Origin: Taxillus chinensis
Lineage: Eukaryota; Streptophyta; Magnoliopsida; Santalales; Loranthaceae
Assembly: GCA_023512835.1 (NCBI GenBank)
Contig: CM042087.1
Location: 54,477,897 to 54,541,896, forward strand
Direction: 5' to 3'
DNA: 64,000 nt
In this document: positions 38,801-50,849 of the stretch, in pieces
Layout of the letters: every line of letters starts with the position of its first letter
Position numbering within the stretch: the first letter of the stretch is position 1
Made by a program: the position numbers and the translations under genes
Notes under the pieces: generated by a model
The model's database searches: none
Seen by the model: only the letters and a program-made list of their open reading frames with translations
Told to the model about the DNA's origin: nothing

Positions 38801-39640
38801 GCATCCGTTGGTGCTAGAGGTATCAGAATTGAAAGACTAAGCGATTTGCCTGAATCAAAATTGTGTTTCTACCTTATTTCTTTGCTGCATATAGAGTTTG
38901 CAGTTTAATATTGAAGCTTTTTCTCAAGTCATTAAGTAGACACATAACATGTGGTTCTGTGCAGCAGTGCTGGCAGGCTTTCTCTTCTGGTCTTCTGGTT
39001 TTATCTTCTGAAGGCTGGCTGTTTTTGTATTTTTATGGTGATTTTATTACTTTGGTTTGTTGATTTGTTATTTCTTTCTTGGGTTTGTCTTCTGGCTGCC
39101 ACCTCATGGTTGTATGATATCCTGGAATAAGCTAAAAATGTAGGGATCTCTGCTTGTTCTGTTTAACTTGTTTTTTTGTTCTGGCGTCTAGCCAGTTGTT
39201 GCTTCAGGGATGGTTTTTATTGTTTTTGGTTTCTCTGCTTGTTTGTTGCTAGGGTCTTTTGTGCCGTATGGACTTGCCTGTAAGATCGTCGGTGGGGTAG
39301 ATTATGTTATTTTTTTGGTTTGGGCCGCTGCTGCTTGCAATGTTAGTGGGATTTTATTTGTTACATATGAATTTGATGCTTGTGTTCTTCTAACCGGCAC
39401 TAAGCGTTTGATTTTTTTTCAAAGGATTTAGTATGGATTAATAACTGTCACTAAATCAAAAATGAACCCCCGCTAAATTCAAAAATACTTAATGGCAATT
39501 GGTAAAAAACCGCTATTATTATCGTTGTGGTGCTTATTTTTCTAACCGTTTTTAAATTGACACTAATTCCAGTAATGGAGGTTAAAAACCTCTACTAAAG
39601 CTTAAAATAATTGCAGTTAAAGTTTCGTTTTTTTGTGACA
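35856..39640. mobile_element. Possible TIR DNA transposon (CACTA- or Mutator-like, non-autonomous)
   Basis: The left edge GACATAAATGGAAAAACGAAACT (35855-35877) is mirrored at the right edge, where the minus strand reads GTCACAAAAAAACGAAACT (39638-39620). Both edges carry subterminal variants of short motifs such as AAAAACAGCCACTA, GGTTAATAAGAATCACCAC and their complements (36030-36110 and 39440-39600), a habit of CACTA and MULE ends. The interior has no transposase that could be recognised. It holds a GC-richer stretch (36420-36890) with a G run and unassigned sequence. No target duplication was verified, so the call is tentative. Confidence 0.35.
36482..36501. repeat. Poly-G run
   Basis: About 19 G, then T and more G, within a GC-richer stretch of the possible TIR element. 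Confidence 0.8.
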
Positions 39641-39714
39641 TTTCACATGTTGTTTGCTTGGTGAATCGATACACGAACAATCTTGATAAAAGCCACTAAC
39701 AAGCAGTGAAGTAG

Positions 39715-39980
39715 ATCTTATGGTATATTCAAGGTTGTGTGGATATTGACTTAAGATTCCAGGAAAATAAGATGATGGTTAATTATCTCATTGAATATCC
39801 TAATTCTGATTATATTTTAGGAGGACCTGTAAGTTGGAGATCAACACTTTAATCAATAGTTGTCTTGTCTGCTAGAGAGGAATAGTATATGACGATCACA
39901 AATGCTTGTAAAGAAGCAATTTGGCTTCATGAGTTGATTAAAGTTTTAACATTGATTGGACATGATCAACATTTCTTAGA
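39715..39980 (+). pseudogene. Ty1/copia RNase H relic
   Basis: Plus-strand frames give GGPVSWRSTL, SIVVLSAREE, YMTITNACKEAIWLHELIKVL, the C-terminal RNase H block of Ty1/copia pol. Stops and shifts interrupt it. An LTR-like sequence follows from 40076. Confidence 0.8.
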
Positions 39981-40075
39981 GTTATGTACCTTTGGGTGCC
40001 TAATGCCTTATGGTGTATTGAAGGAATGGTAATTACTATGATTGGATGAAGAATTCCTGTCATGGTGGAGATATA

Positions 40076-40362
40076 TGAAAATTGGTTTGGGTCCACCCAT
40101 GTAAGTGGTTATTTCATATTAGTTTTCTAATTTAGCGAATTCGGCATCATTGAATACGAAGTATTCGGCATCCATATAAAAAGACACATGTGTTGACTTG
40201 CGCTCTCCATTATTGTTTACACAATCTCCCAATCCCTTTGATAAAAAGTGTGTGGAAAAACATAGTGTGAGAGTGTGAGATTTATAATCCCTAAATCATA
40301 GTGATATTCATTCCTTTTGTGGATATAGATAATTTTAGTTAAACCATGTTAAAATCTCCAGG
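40076..40362 (+). repeat. Probable 3' LTR of the plus-strand copia relic
   Basis: A purine-rich ATGGTGGAGAT precedes TGAAAATTGGTTTGGG, the usual start of this kind of copia LTR (TGTTGAAATTGG). A TATA-like ATATAAAAAG lies at 40175. The end is tentatively placed at ...AATCTCCA (40362). Confidence 0.5.
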
Positions 40363-41114
40363 TATTTATTGTGTGTCTTGATCAAGGCTAGTCTAAAGGC
40401 TAGGCAAGTGGGGCATGTGTTTAAGTCCCCAATCCCAATGTAACCTCTACATTTCCACCCTGCTATTGTTGCCCTTCCGCCGATGGAGGATGGCCATCCT
40501 GGACAGGTTCCGCAAGATTTGCTTGTTTGTTGTGATTTGTTCATCTAGAAGCCTCCTAACCTTGACAACGATGTCTATGATTTCAAGGAGGTTGGTAGTT
40601 TATCTTAGTTCATTTTTTAAATTTATTCATGAATTGGTGTTTTCTAGTTTTTGGTCATAATCTTGTTTTGTGTTTGTTTTCTTAAAATTAAAAATGAGAT
40701 TCCAGTTTTCTATAAAATAAAAATAGGAACAGATTCTTATTGGTTCTGACATAACTTAGTACTTTTACTATATTTTACTTTGTTCTTGTTCCAGTATCAC
40801 TCAAAATAAGTTGGTTGTTGTTTGCAACATTTAAAAGGGAGTTATAATTGATAATTTGGTTACAGAAGAGTGTATTTAATTCTTTAAGCAATAGTATCTT
40901 ATACGTCAGTTGTTTTTCGGTTGCAGGTTTTCTCAAGAAAACATTATCACCATGGGTTGGGATATTCTGAATATGTAATGGATTTTGTGTAGAGTTCCAC
41001 TAAAGATTCAAAAACAAAATCAATTACTAAGGCAAAAATTTTGGTGAGACATTTTTCTTTTGTTTCTATTGTGATTTTTTTTTAAATATTGGATTTGTTG
41101 CATGTAAAATGCAA

Positions 41115-41153
<39 letters not shown>

Positions 41154-41479
41154 GGAAAGTTTTATGACAAAACTCATACTTGCTATATCATGGATGCAAA
41201 CCTTTATAAAACTGTTGTTTGAATTTATTAAAGAAATCTATTTATTGATTTGAAGTACTTAACCATGCAAGAATTTTCAAAAATAGCCATTTTCTATTAC
41301 CTTTTTAAATGACCAAGTGATATTCAAATACTTTTATGATGTGTTACTTTTAAAGTGAGGCTTTTCAATGTTTGATCAAACATATTAAATGCCTATTCAT
41401 TATGTTTATTTTAGTTTTCCCATCAAAGAAGAGTTATTGCATGAAAAAGTTATTGTAGTGGCTCTTATTATCTTCCTTA
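40363..41479. other. Intergenic region
   Basis: No gene is supported. It contains a run of about 35 G at 41116-41152. Confidence 0.45.
41116..41152. repeat. Poly-G run
   Basis: About 36 consecutive G, unusual for plant DNA; real repeat or polishing artefact. Confidence 0.85.
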
Positions 41480-41778
41480 AACACTCACAGTGCAATAGCC
41501 AAATATTTTAATAAATTTACTTACGAAGAGTAATATTGGCTACAAATTCAACAGATATGTGTTTTTACTAAAAAAATTATAAAATACTAAACTTTGAGGT
41601 AATGACTAGCCAAATTTAGTTAGTGACTTGTTAAATTTGGCTAGTTGGTGCCTCGAAGTTTGATATTTTATAATATTTTTAATAAAAACACATATCTTGA
41701 GTCAAATTTGTGGCTAACATTATTCTATGTAGGCAAATTTATTAAAGTATTTGACTATTCTATTGTAAGTGCTCTTAC
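41480..41778. mobile_element. MITE-like palindromic element, about 300 bp
   Basis: The two halves are inverted copies along their whole length. AATATTTTAATAAATTTACTTAC on the left matches GTAGGCAAATTTATTAAAGTATTT on the right, and AGATATGTGTTTTTACTAAAA matches TTTTAATAAAAACACATATCT. GACTAGCCAAATTTAGTTAG faces AAATTTGGCTAGTTGG in the centre. Full-length palindromy without coding capacity is the MITE plan. Superfamily and target duplication were not settled. Confidence 0.75.
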
Positions 41779-42319
41779 TGTAATAGGTAACTGTTCCATA
41801 TAGGGATCAAAAGGATTATTTAGTGATTTACTCATTTTACGTGAAAATGGGACATCCTTTGAAACAATACATAAGGTGACCATACCTGGCCCAAAAAAGT
41901 GTAATTTATATACATTGATGTGTTGCTTGCTTATTTTCTAGTGGTAATTGGAGTGGCTTGTTTTGTTTTTGTAATCTAATATTTTTTTCTCTTTTTATAT
42001 CTTATCGTAGATGAAATTAAATTCGTAAAAATTTTATTTTATTTATTAATGAAGATAATGATTTATATAATATATGTTATGTTATGTAGTCTTTATTATT
42101 ATTATTATTATATTTTAATTTATAATTTTGATAACAATATATATTTTAAAATTTTGTATTATTTTTAGAATTCTAATAAAGTATTGATAATAAAAATTAA
42201 TAATTTAATATCTATATATAAATATTTTTGTTATCTTAGAATGTATAGAAAATAAGGGTCTTAATTTAAATTTTGCCTTAGGTGTTGTCCTTGGTCTTGA
42301 TTGTTTAATTTTACACTTG

Positions 42320-42990
42320 GAACTAGGGTTGTAAACGAATTGAGCCGAGCCGAGTAACAAGGTGTTCGAACGTATTCGTTACTATTTATTAATGAATCAA
42401 ACTGAACATGAGCCTTAAATTATGATGTTTATGAACTGTTCATGAATGTTATTTTGTTTTTCATGAATGGTTTACAAACGTTTACAAATACAATTACAAA
42501 ATTATAAAAATTTATAAAAAGAATTTACACTGTAAACTTATTTAAAAAAGTATAATTAATTAATTATTAGACTGTATTATTTTTGTTTAATATATTTAAA
42601 TAATTACTATATGTAGTTCATGAAAATATTATAATAATAGTAATAATAAATAAATAAATTTAAAACATATATTTTTTATTTAATAATAATATAAAAGTAT
42701 ATGCTTATTAAATTATATTTAATAAAAATATATTTATATTTAATAAAATAACTTTTTATACATATTAGTTGATTTGTTAATTTACTATTAATAAATAATT
42801 TAATGAACACGAATGATATTTACAAATTATTCGTGATTCACTTATTCGTGAACATGTTTACGAAAATAATAATAGTGTTCACGAAATGTTCGCGAACGAT
42901 ACTATTTCTTAACGGGTGAACATAAATGATCTTTAACCGAATAGAATATGAGTTTGTTTATGAACGTTTGGTTCATTTATAATTATACTT
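42320..42990. repeat. Dispersed repeat with GAGCCGAGCCGAG head
   Basis: It begins TTGTAAACGAATTGAGCCGAGCCGAG and contains multiple inverted and direct variants of GTTCATGAA, TTCGTGAACA and GTTTATGAAC. Such blocks recur in many plant genomes as non-coding repeats. The class is not assigned. Confidence 0.4.
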
Positions 42991-43758
42991 TTACTTGGAA
43001 CATAATAAAATAATATTTAGGTAAAATTTAATTGGTCATTTAGCTCATGACTAAATTTACGGTAGTTATAGAGAGTTCATTGTAGAATTATTTTTTGAAC
43101 ATTTTAATTATTTTTTAATTAAAATTTTATTTTATTGAGCCAGAAAGTTCTGAAGTAATTATTTTTATAAGTATGGCAAAGTTTAATAGTTTATGCCTTT
43201 CGTAAATTGACTAAAAAAATGACCGAATGATGGGTGGGTCATTCTGTAAATTAATAAGTGTGTGGCTCATTCGGTAAATGACTCACACACTTAATAGAGC
43301 CTCCTTGCTAATCGCGTGCCACCTTTCAAGGGCCCCTTCAATTAGAAAATCTGCCAGCCCCAATATCCATAGAAATTGCAGTTCCCGGCTACTGCGTGGA
43401 AACACATGTTGTCAGACAGACTTGGGTAGAACAACTCACACAAACCGTTGGAGATCACGAACATAACTAGGGGAAAGCCAACTTGGAGTCTTCCCATTCA
43501 ACCCAATGCCTAAATCTAGCCCCACCAATCGTGGATGACCCATCAAATGAACACTTGGTCTCCCTCTACCACCTTCGTACCCAACACCCTCCCTCATTCT
43601 TTCTAATATCCACCCTCCTTTCCTTCCCCATTTCTCCAATCCTATTACCTCCTCTCTCTCTCTCTCTGATTTTTCTCCCTTCATTTCCACCACACCCCAT
43701 CCTTAACAGCTTCTCTGTGTTTCGCCCGTCTCTCTTAAGGCCTACTTTTGCTGATATA

Positions 43759-44651
43759 ATGAGTTCCAAGGTCTCGGCTAGGCTCCGCCTCCGGATGCTC
43801 CTCCTGCGGCATTATGATGCGTTTCGAGGACGCAAAACAAACAACTTCTCCATATTGAAAACTAACAATGATGAAATCCCACAGCCAAGAGATGCCAGGG
43901 CACCATTGAAGGGTGAGGAATTGGCAAAGGTGGCTGATATGAGGCCTATTGAGAAACAGAAGGAAGGTGGCAACATGACTATGTCTACGGGTATAAATGA
44001 AGGGCATAGGGACATGAAATGCAAGGTGGAGGACAAAGCTGTCGAGGAGGAGAGAATGGACCGCATCGATGAGTACGGAGGTCTCTACCCCAGTTCACCA
44101 AGCTTCAGGATTTATTGCATCCGTTGCGATGATGATGCTGATGATGTTGATGATGATGGTGAGCTTCAACACAACAAAATTAATTTTAAATAGCATTATT
44201 ATTAATTTTTGAAAAACAGTTAATTTGTTTTAAGTACATATTTAATTATCAGTTTATGGTCACAGGTAAGACAGAGGTCTCTGAGACAGAATCATTACAT
44301 GACGATTCATCATCGAAGGCCTCAGATGTTTCAAAGGATTCTATAGTCTCCATCCAGGTGCTACTCTTTCCATCTGTCTGCAATGTTAAAAATTAGTGGC
44401 CCTAGTCAGAGTTTTTGAATAATTGAATTGCGGCAACATGTAACACTCTGTAATGTGCTCCATTTGTATGGGTACAGGGATTAACGGTTGGTAAAACAGA
44501 AAAGAGGCACAAGAAAGGAAGGATGTTAAGGTGTATGATGCCCAAGGGAGGTCCAATATCTATGAAGAACTTTCTGAAAATGCAGTCCTGTTACTACCCC
44601 TGTTCTTGTAATGATAGGACCCATCTTCTTCCTCAAAAACCTGTAGCTTGA
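43759..44651 (+). CDS. Uncharacterised plant protein, 221 aa, 3 exons
   Basis: Exons 43759-44158, 44266-44357 and 44478-44651 join in frame (666 nt); both introns are GT-AG. The family is not recognised. The N-terminus MSSKVSARLRLRMLLLRHYDAFRGRK is strongly basic and could be a nuclear or organelle targeting segment. The middle is acidic and Ser/Asp-rich (DDDADDVDDDG, then SETESLHDDSSSKASD). The C-terminus is basic then cysteine-rich (KRHKKGRMLRCMMPKGG, then QSCYYPCSCNDRT). SPSFRIYCI and the lysine-rich C-terminal block look like conserved motifs. The frame stays open upstream to 43483, but that part lies in a CT-rich leader (43630-43690) and encodes low-complexity text, so the start at 43759 is preferred. 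No membrane helix is seen. A small regulatory or scaffold protein is possible but not shown. Confidence 0.65.
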
Positions 44652-44829
44652 CTGTTAATCATTCATGCAAGAATTACCGAGGTCTTTAATTCTATCTGTT
44701 TATATTATTACTATTTATTTATTTTAAATTTTGTTTTGGGTAATTTCTTGTCATTTTCATGGCCGCGTCACTGCTATAAAATCATGGGTGAGTCGAAACA
44801 CAACGGAATACCCGCCCCGCCTGAAAAAA

Positions 44830-45271
44830 TAAATTGCAGAATATTTGCTGCTGATGAGAATTAAACCTGACCTCTTTCTCTAATCGAAGTGCCTGTAAAT
44901 TATTAGACAAACTGCAATTTTTGTAGTACATACTAATATAATTAATATATGTAATTACCGTATAATATATAAATTAATACTAATAATAATATTGATATTA
45001 ATAAAGAGTGTATTATTTATTTTAAAAATAATAATATTTACAAGTATGTATATTTATATTATGATAAAAAATAAATGTATTATTATTATTTAAATATAAA
45101 ATGTAAATAAATTATTTTTAAATTTAGTTTTAAATTTATTAATGAGTTGATTTTATGATTTAGGATTAAGTAATTCAATCAAATATTATTTAATTTAAAA
45201 TATATTAATATTTAAACTAATAATATTATTTACATGATTTATTACTTTTAATTCAAATATAAAATATATAC
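44830..45271. repeat. Left arm of a long foldback element
   Basis: This arm is the inverted copy of 61525-62065. Matching pieces include TACTAATATAATTAATATATGTA, ATATTTATATTATGATAAAA, TTGATTTTATGATTTA and ATATACTATC. The arm stops at 45271, where a retrotransposon is inserted, and resumes at 60145. Confidence 0.8.
45267..45271. other. Target-site duplication (left) of the TR-GAG-like element
   Basis: TATAC immediately precedes the LTR edge at 45272. TATAC recurs at 60145-60149 directly after the other edge. Confidence 0.85.
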
Positions 45272-45903
45272 TATCATCACCCAATTTTGTCCGTGGGGAA
45301 ATCCGCTTTTGGGGATGCAGTTTCTCCCACCCTTCACCCGAATGGTGATGAAAAAGCACAGAGTTGCCACCAATTGTTTTTGTGTGCAGTTGGCCACCTA
45401 AAATATGATCTACGTTACCAAAACTAGATTCGGGAGTTTGATTACGCATGGGGAAGGATTAACACTCCCACGACGCCCTTTTGGTACATATCTTAAGATT
45501 TTAGAGGTTTCTAATTTGTTTTAACTATTTGACCTAAAATTAACTAATCTAAAATTGATGTCAAATTTGTTTGTGGCCTAAAATTCTACTTGTTTTATTT
45601 TTTTAAATTATTTGTTACAGTTAAAATTAAATTCAATTTACCTAAGAGATCTAAAGGAATCCTAAAGTTCTATCATTTCTTTTTATTTTCTACAAAGTTA
45701 AAAGTGAATCTTTACCACAGGATAAAAAGTCCTGAATTTTACTTAAGTCTAAAAATTAATACAAACTCTAAAGAGATTTAAAAAAACACTTTTATTCTTT
45801 TAAAAAAAAATCCTTAAAGAGATTGTTATTAAAAAACCTTTTTTTGATTTTGTTTTGTTTTGTGTCACTTTTTTTTTGAAAAGAAATATTTTTAAAACAA
45901 TTT

Positions 45904-45946
<43 letters not shown>

Positions 45947-47668
45947 AAAATACAAGTAAAAGTGTTTGTGTGTGAGTGACATTCACAGAAATAAAACTTT
46001 CTTTTTTTTTTTCTCACTTTTCACTCTTTTTTTTTTTGATATACATGGTGTACATGTTACAAAGTTCACAATTGCAAAAGTATAAATGACCCAAAACTAA
46101 CAAGGTGTCCTACAAACGGCTAAAAACAGTAAGCATCAATAGCCATTATGAATAATCAAAACAAAACGGTGGATCCGTCATGCTCTACTTGGCCGAACAG
46201 TAAACAAACATTCAGATTCACATCAGTAATCAATAAATCCTCCAGGACGTGGACTTAGGCCTCCCAACAGTAAACTCATTACGTGCAGATCGTCCAACAA
46301 ACACAATTGAGCACAGAGATGGAAACAAACGGAAAAAAACAACAACATAAGCCAACGAACCCAAAGAACACCCACACAGTACTAGCCAAAATGATATCAA
46401 CAGATTAAACGTGCCTAAGTATACGCACAGAAGTAGACAAAACCATACTCACAGAAGTAGCTCATGCCTAAGTATGTTCAACCTCAACAAAGTATCATGA
46501 AATTTACAGAGGACAGAGGCAAAACTATACTCACAGAGATAGCTAAAATCAATACATAGGACAAACTTGAGCACGACCAAAGCATCACACAACAACACTC
46601 AAAATTGGCCAGCTAAGGGCCTAAGGTCAATCATGAAATAATGACGAAAATCAACAAGAGAGGGGAGCTTAAGACAACTAGAATTCATGCAGAAATTGCA
46701 ACGAGCGTATATAAAAAAAAACATACTAATGGAAGTGTCATACCTATGAAGCATTGAACCAAAAAACCAAAAAACAAAAAGGAACAGATCAAGACCCCAA
46801 ACAATCCAAACAAAAAACAGTTAACACAAAAGACTCCGTAAACAGATCCTCTTCACCCTGTGGATCAAACCAACCTTCCTATGGAAGCCGAGATGAAATG
46901 GAAGAGGGGGATGCAGTGCAGCAATGTCGGCAAGGAGCAGTGGCTCAGGGCATGACGGAAGTGTCGTTGAAGATGATTGGAACCATCTGCGCTGTGACCT
47001 GATGCTTAGGAGGCTGCTGCAACGAGTGGGATGGAGGACCCGTGGTTGGCCGCAGCTTGGACCGGCGAGGAGTGGCGAGTCTGGGCACGTTAGGAGAAGT
47101 CGTTTGAGTGGTCGATCACCGTTGAGGGTTGACGCGTGACAAGCAACGACAACCAGGTGTCGGGATGGCAGAGTTGTGTATTGATGACCAACAGACTGTC
47201 GTGGTGGAAGGAAAATATAGGCAGGATGAAGGGAACGAAGGCGGCGATTAATGTCGAAGTGGAGGTGGCCGGTAGTGCGATTCCCTGCCGGGGAACTCTC
47301 GTTGGGGATGAGGGAGATGAGGGATTGAAAAATTGTGGTTAGACTTTTTAGATCGCGAGAGCCCCCCATGTGATCGATCGATCCGTTGAATTTATAGAAT
47401 ATGGATTTTAGGGTTTAGGTTTGAATCGGGGCGGCGAAGGGGTGGTTCGGCGTGGTCACTGTCTGGCTCGGGTGGGGCGGTTTGGTTCGGGTAGGCATGG
47501 GCTGGCATGGAGGAGGTTGGTCAGACATGGGGGTGGCCCTTCGGGCATGGTGGCTGGACGTGGGGAAGAAGACGCAGCTGAGGGGATAAGATCGGGTGTT
47601 TTGTGTGGAAGAGATAAGGTGAAAATGAATTTGAGTGGTTGCCATTTTTTTGTTTGGTTTTTGTTTTG

Positions 47669-47699
<31 letters not shown>

Positions 47700-48408
47700 G
47701 TTTTATTATTACGAACCAATGGAAAAGCGACACGTGACAAGGGTAGGCGGGAAAGAATAAAGAAAAAGGAAATTTTTTTTTATTGTTTAATTTTGTAATT
47801 TTTAACTGATATTTTGGGTTTTTGAGATCGGCGGAACAACCCGGTTTTCAATAAAATGTGAAAAAATAAGTTTTGGACTCGGAGCGCCACTATGAACGAC
47901 CCCATATACTTTTTAATTTAAAATGGGTTTGTTTTTGTGCCATGATTGTACTGCGCGTACCTATACCACTTTATTACCGAAAAAGTATATATATATTTTT
48001 ATTAAAAATAAGCTTTGGAATAAATATATGCAATATATATGTCAAAATTCTCAGGAAAATGAGTAGAATGCAAAAATTAGGTTCGTGACCTGATCCGGGG
48101 CATTGTTTTGACCGTTGGCTATCAATTGATCACTATTAGCGGTCCAAATACAGTTTTGACCATAACTTCTTCGTTTGACCTCGGATTCGAGTGCGGTCAA
48201 AAGCGTTGATCTTCAAATTTGATCTTCTATCGTGCAGAACTAGTTTTTTGGCATTTGAAAGCCTTTTTAAAGAGGTCATTGAAATCCCCCTCTCAAATCG
48301 GCGATCACGTCTCTTTATTTATCTATACAAAGTGATTAACAAATCAAAACAAAGTTTGAAGTGAACAATAAATGTGTATGTCCAATCCAAACAAAATGAG
48401 GTCCAACA
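45272..48408 (-). repeat. 3' LTR of the TR-GAG-like element (3137 bp)
   Basis: It matches 56982-60144 along its length with scattered substitutions and small indels. The left edge reads TATCATCACCC where the other copy has TGTCATCACCC; the right edge ends GTCCAACA. It contains a poly-A run (45907-45945) and a (GTTTT)n run (47657-47697). A 182-codon frame on the minus strand (47369-46821) and similar frames are not considered genes. Confidence 0.9.
47389..47396 (-). promoter_or_regulatory. TATA box in the 3' LTR (TR-GAG-like)
   Basis: CTATAAATTCAACGG reads on the minus strand, followed downstream by GATCGATCGATC. The same arrangement exists in the other LTR at 59148-59155, the copy expected to drive transcription of the element. 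Confidence 0.45.
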
Positions 48409-48424
48409 GCTGCCCCTCTTTGTA
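48409..48424 (-). other. Polypurine tract of the TR-GAG-like element
   Basis: On the minus strand AAAGAGGGGCAGC precedes the LTR start TGTTGGACC at 48408. Position and composition fit the plus-strand primer. Confidence 0.75.
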
Positions 48425-48454
48425 CATTGTTTGTATACAAACAATGTGCAAAGA
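48417..48454. repeat. 38-bp near-perfect palindrome beside the PPT
   Basis: CTTTGTACATTGTTTG and CAAACAATGTGCAAAG face each other around TATA, with one mismatched pair. It overlaps the polypurine tract of the element, so the RNA or cDNA could fold into a hairpin exactly where plus-strand priming occurs. Confidence 0.9.
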
Positions 48455-48699
48455 TAAGAATGGAATCATTTTGGACGGGTATGAGCAATTACCTGACTTA
48501 CATGATGTTGAAGCAAGGTAGAATGTCATGGTTGGGTCTATCCCTAAGAAGGAAAGGAGGCTTCTAAGGCCAATGAAAATCGAAGAAGCATCTAGGGTCA
48601 ACAGGAATTGAAAAGGGCAAAATCTGTTAGAAGTTTAAAAGGTATCTATGGCTAACAGGAATTGAAAAGACATCTAGGGCCGGCAGGAATTGAAAAGTA

Positions 48700-49390
48700 A
48701 AGGTAGGATAAATGTAGGAGAACTGCCTGCAGACTTTCCAAATGGAGAAAACGAGAAGGATAAGTATAGGGGAACCACCTGTGGACTTACTTGAAATTGA
48801 AAGGAAATGTAAGATAGATGTAGAGGGACTACCTGTGAACTTCCCGAAATTAAATTTAACAACTGATGATGATTATTGGGGACCTACCGTGGACTTCCAG
48901 AAAAAATGAAAAAGAAAGGTGGGATAGGTGCAGGGGAACTGCCTGCGGACTTCCCGAAAGGAAATTTAAAAACTGAGGATAGTTACCGGGGACCTACCGC
49001 TGGACTTCCTTAAAGAATGAAAAAGAAAGATGGGATAGGTGCAGAGAAACTGCCTGTAGACTTCCCAAAATTAAATTTAAAAAAAACTGAGGATAGTTAC
49101 CGGAGACCTGCTGATGGACTTCCTGAAAGGATGAAAAAGAAAGGCGAGATAGGTGCAGGTGAACTGCCTGCAGACTTCCCGAAAGTAACTGTAAAAACTG
49201 ATGATAATTACCAGGGACCTGTCGGTGGACTTCCTAAAAGAATGAAAAAGAAAAGGTGAGATAGGTACAGGGGAACTGCCTGCAAACTTCCTAAAAAAAT
49301 GAAAAAGAAAGATGGGATAGGTGCAAGAGAACTGCCTGTGGACTTCCCAAAAAGATAAAAAGGATACGGATACGTACAGGGGATGACCTC
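48700..49390 (-). repeat. Internal minisatellite 1 of the TR-GAG-like element
   Basis: About six to eight copies of a roughly 111-bp unit, each made of two related half units of about 55 bp (GGTGCAGGGGAACTGCCTGC + GACTTCCCGAAA, and GTTACCGGGGACCTACCG + TGGACTTCCT). It lies near the 3' end of the interior in the element's own sense. Frames across it give repeated peptide text but no known domain. Confidence 0.85.
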
Positions 49391-49439
49391 TAAGGTCGAG
49401 GGACTGAAATAGCATCTAGGGCCTGTAAAGGAATCAAAG

Positions 49440-50840
49440 ATTGCTGAAGAAATTTTTTAATGACTCAAAATGGGCTCCCTCTACGAGTTCACTCAATGAG
49501 ATCGCTCTACGAGGTTACTTGAAAAAGAATGAGATTCTATATTTGATTGTCAATGATGCTTCTAGGGCTTGGGAAATCGCAAAGAATAGTGGAAACCTTT
49601 AGAGCTTGGTTACTTGGGGAAGGTTGTTGAGGATGATCTCTTGGGATCTTCAGAGGCAACAATGTTCCTGAAATGGAAGAAAATGATGAATGTATGCAAG
49701 TGATGCATGGAATGCAATGAAATGCATATCTAGGATACATGATGAATTTTATGTTAAAAGGGAGCTTAAACCGCTAAGGGAGTTGGTGTTGCTGGAATTC
49801 AACTGGACTTGTTGGGGAATAGGATTAAGGTCTCATCTGGAAAACTCTTTAGCTGAAGGTGCTTCGGTCGCTGGGGAGGCTTGCTTGCTTTCTTCAGAAT
49901 TTCACAGCTCAAGAAAATGTTCCAAAGCAATTGAACCTTGCTAGGAAGTTGGTAGTTTTGGCTTCAGTAGGTTCATTCAGTCGGGGGACCTTTCCTCGCT
50001 TTATCGGGGTATTCTTGTTAAGTGACACCTTGAGAAACTTAGTTGGGGTATAAGCATTTTATTGAAAGTAACGCACACAAAGCAGTTGAATTTAAAAATA
50101 AAATTTGTTGAAAATGATTTTTGAAACATGATTATGCAATATAGAATCACCACTTGTTTTCTCGCTTGAAAAAGGCAAAAGCTTTTGAGAGGAAGCTTTC
50201 CAAAGTTTCTGAACTAACTAGGTGTAGCCTTCAGCTTGGCCTTGCATGGATTTGAGGGTTTGGAAATATCAATGGACAATTCTATCTGATGGCGTGGATC
50301 TAGGTGTTTAGAGACAAGGTTGGAGCGAATGTTCGATTGTTTGAATCTTGAGGCTTAAGGACTTGGTTTGGATTCCGGCTACTGGCTTGGTAGTCTTGGA
50401 CCCTTGATATTCTTGGGTTTGTTGTGTAGAGGCTTGATTGAGAGGATGTCTGATTGCCGAAGTCTTGATGCTCAATGACTTAATTGGACAAAATGCTGAT
50501 TGATCTTGGGTCTTGAGTGTTTGACCTTCTTTTGTTGGCTTTGAATTTTGCTCTTAGTGCCCTTTCGGGTTTTCACTAAGCCACTTTATTTTATGCTTGT
50601 TCCTTCTACCTTGTAGCTGGCTTTGTATTTTACCCTTGATGTCATTGTGGGTTTTCATCAAGTCTGCCTTAGATATCCATGATTTGTTCCTTTTTGAGCA
50701 TTTGAGAAATAATTTGATTGCCTAATCAGAGAGGACTTTATTAGGACCGTAATGTAGGCTTGGGCTATTAGGTTTAACAACAAAGGGTATAAAGTGGCTC
50801 AAACCTATTTGAGGCTAGATTCGATCCATAGTTCACACTA
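49440..50840 (-). other. Non-coding interior of the TR-GAG-like element
   Basis: In an autonomous element pol would lie in this part. No protease, RT, RNase H or integrase motif was recognised in either strand. Some text repeats TTGATTGAGAGGATGTCTGA / TTGATGCTC-like phrases near 50290-50520. Confidence 0.5.
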
Positions 50841-50849
50841 TACTTCACA

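Noticed and set aside
43483..43758. Upstream extension of the 221-aa gene
   Set aside because: The extension covers a CT-rich leader and gives low-complexity protein; the ATG at 43759 is a better start.
46821..47369. 182-codon frame on the minus strand of the 3.1-kb LTR
   Set aside because: The matching region of the other LTR (58580-59100) has lost most of the frame, and no domain is visible.
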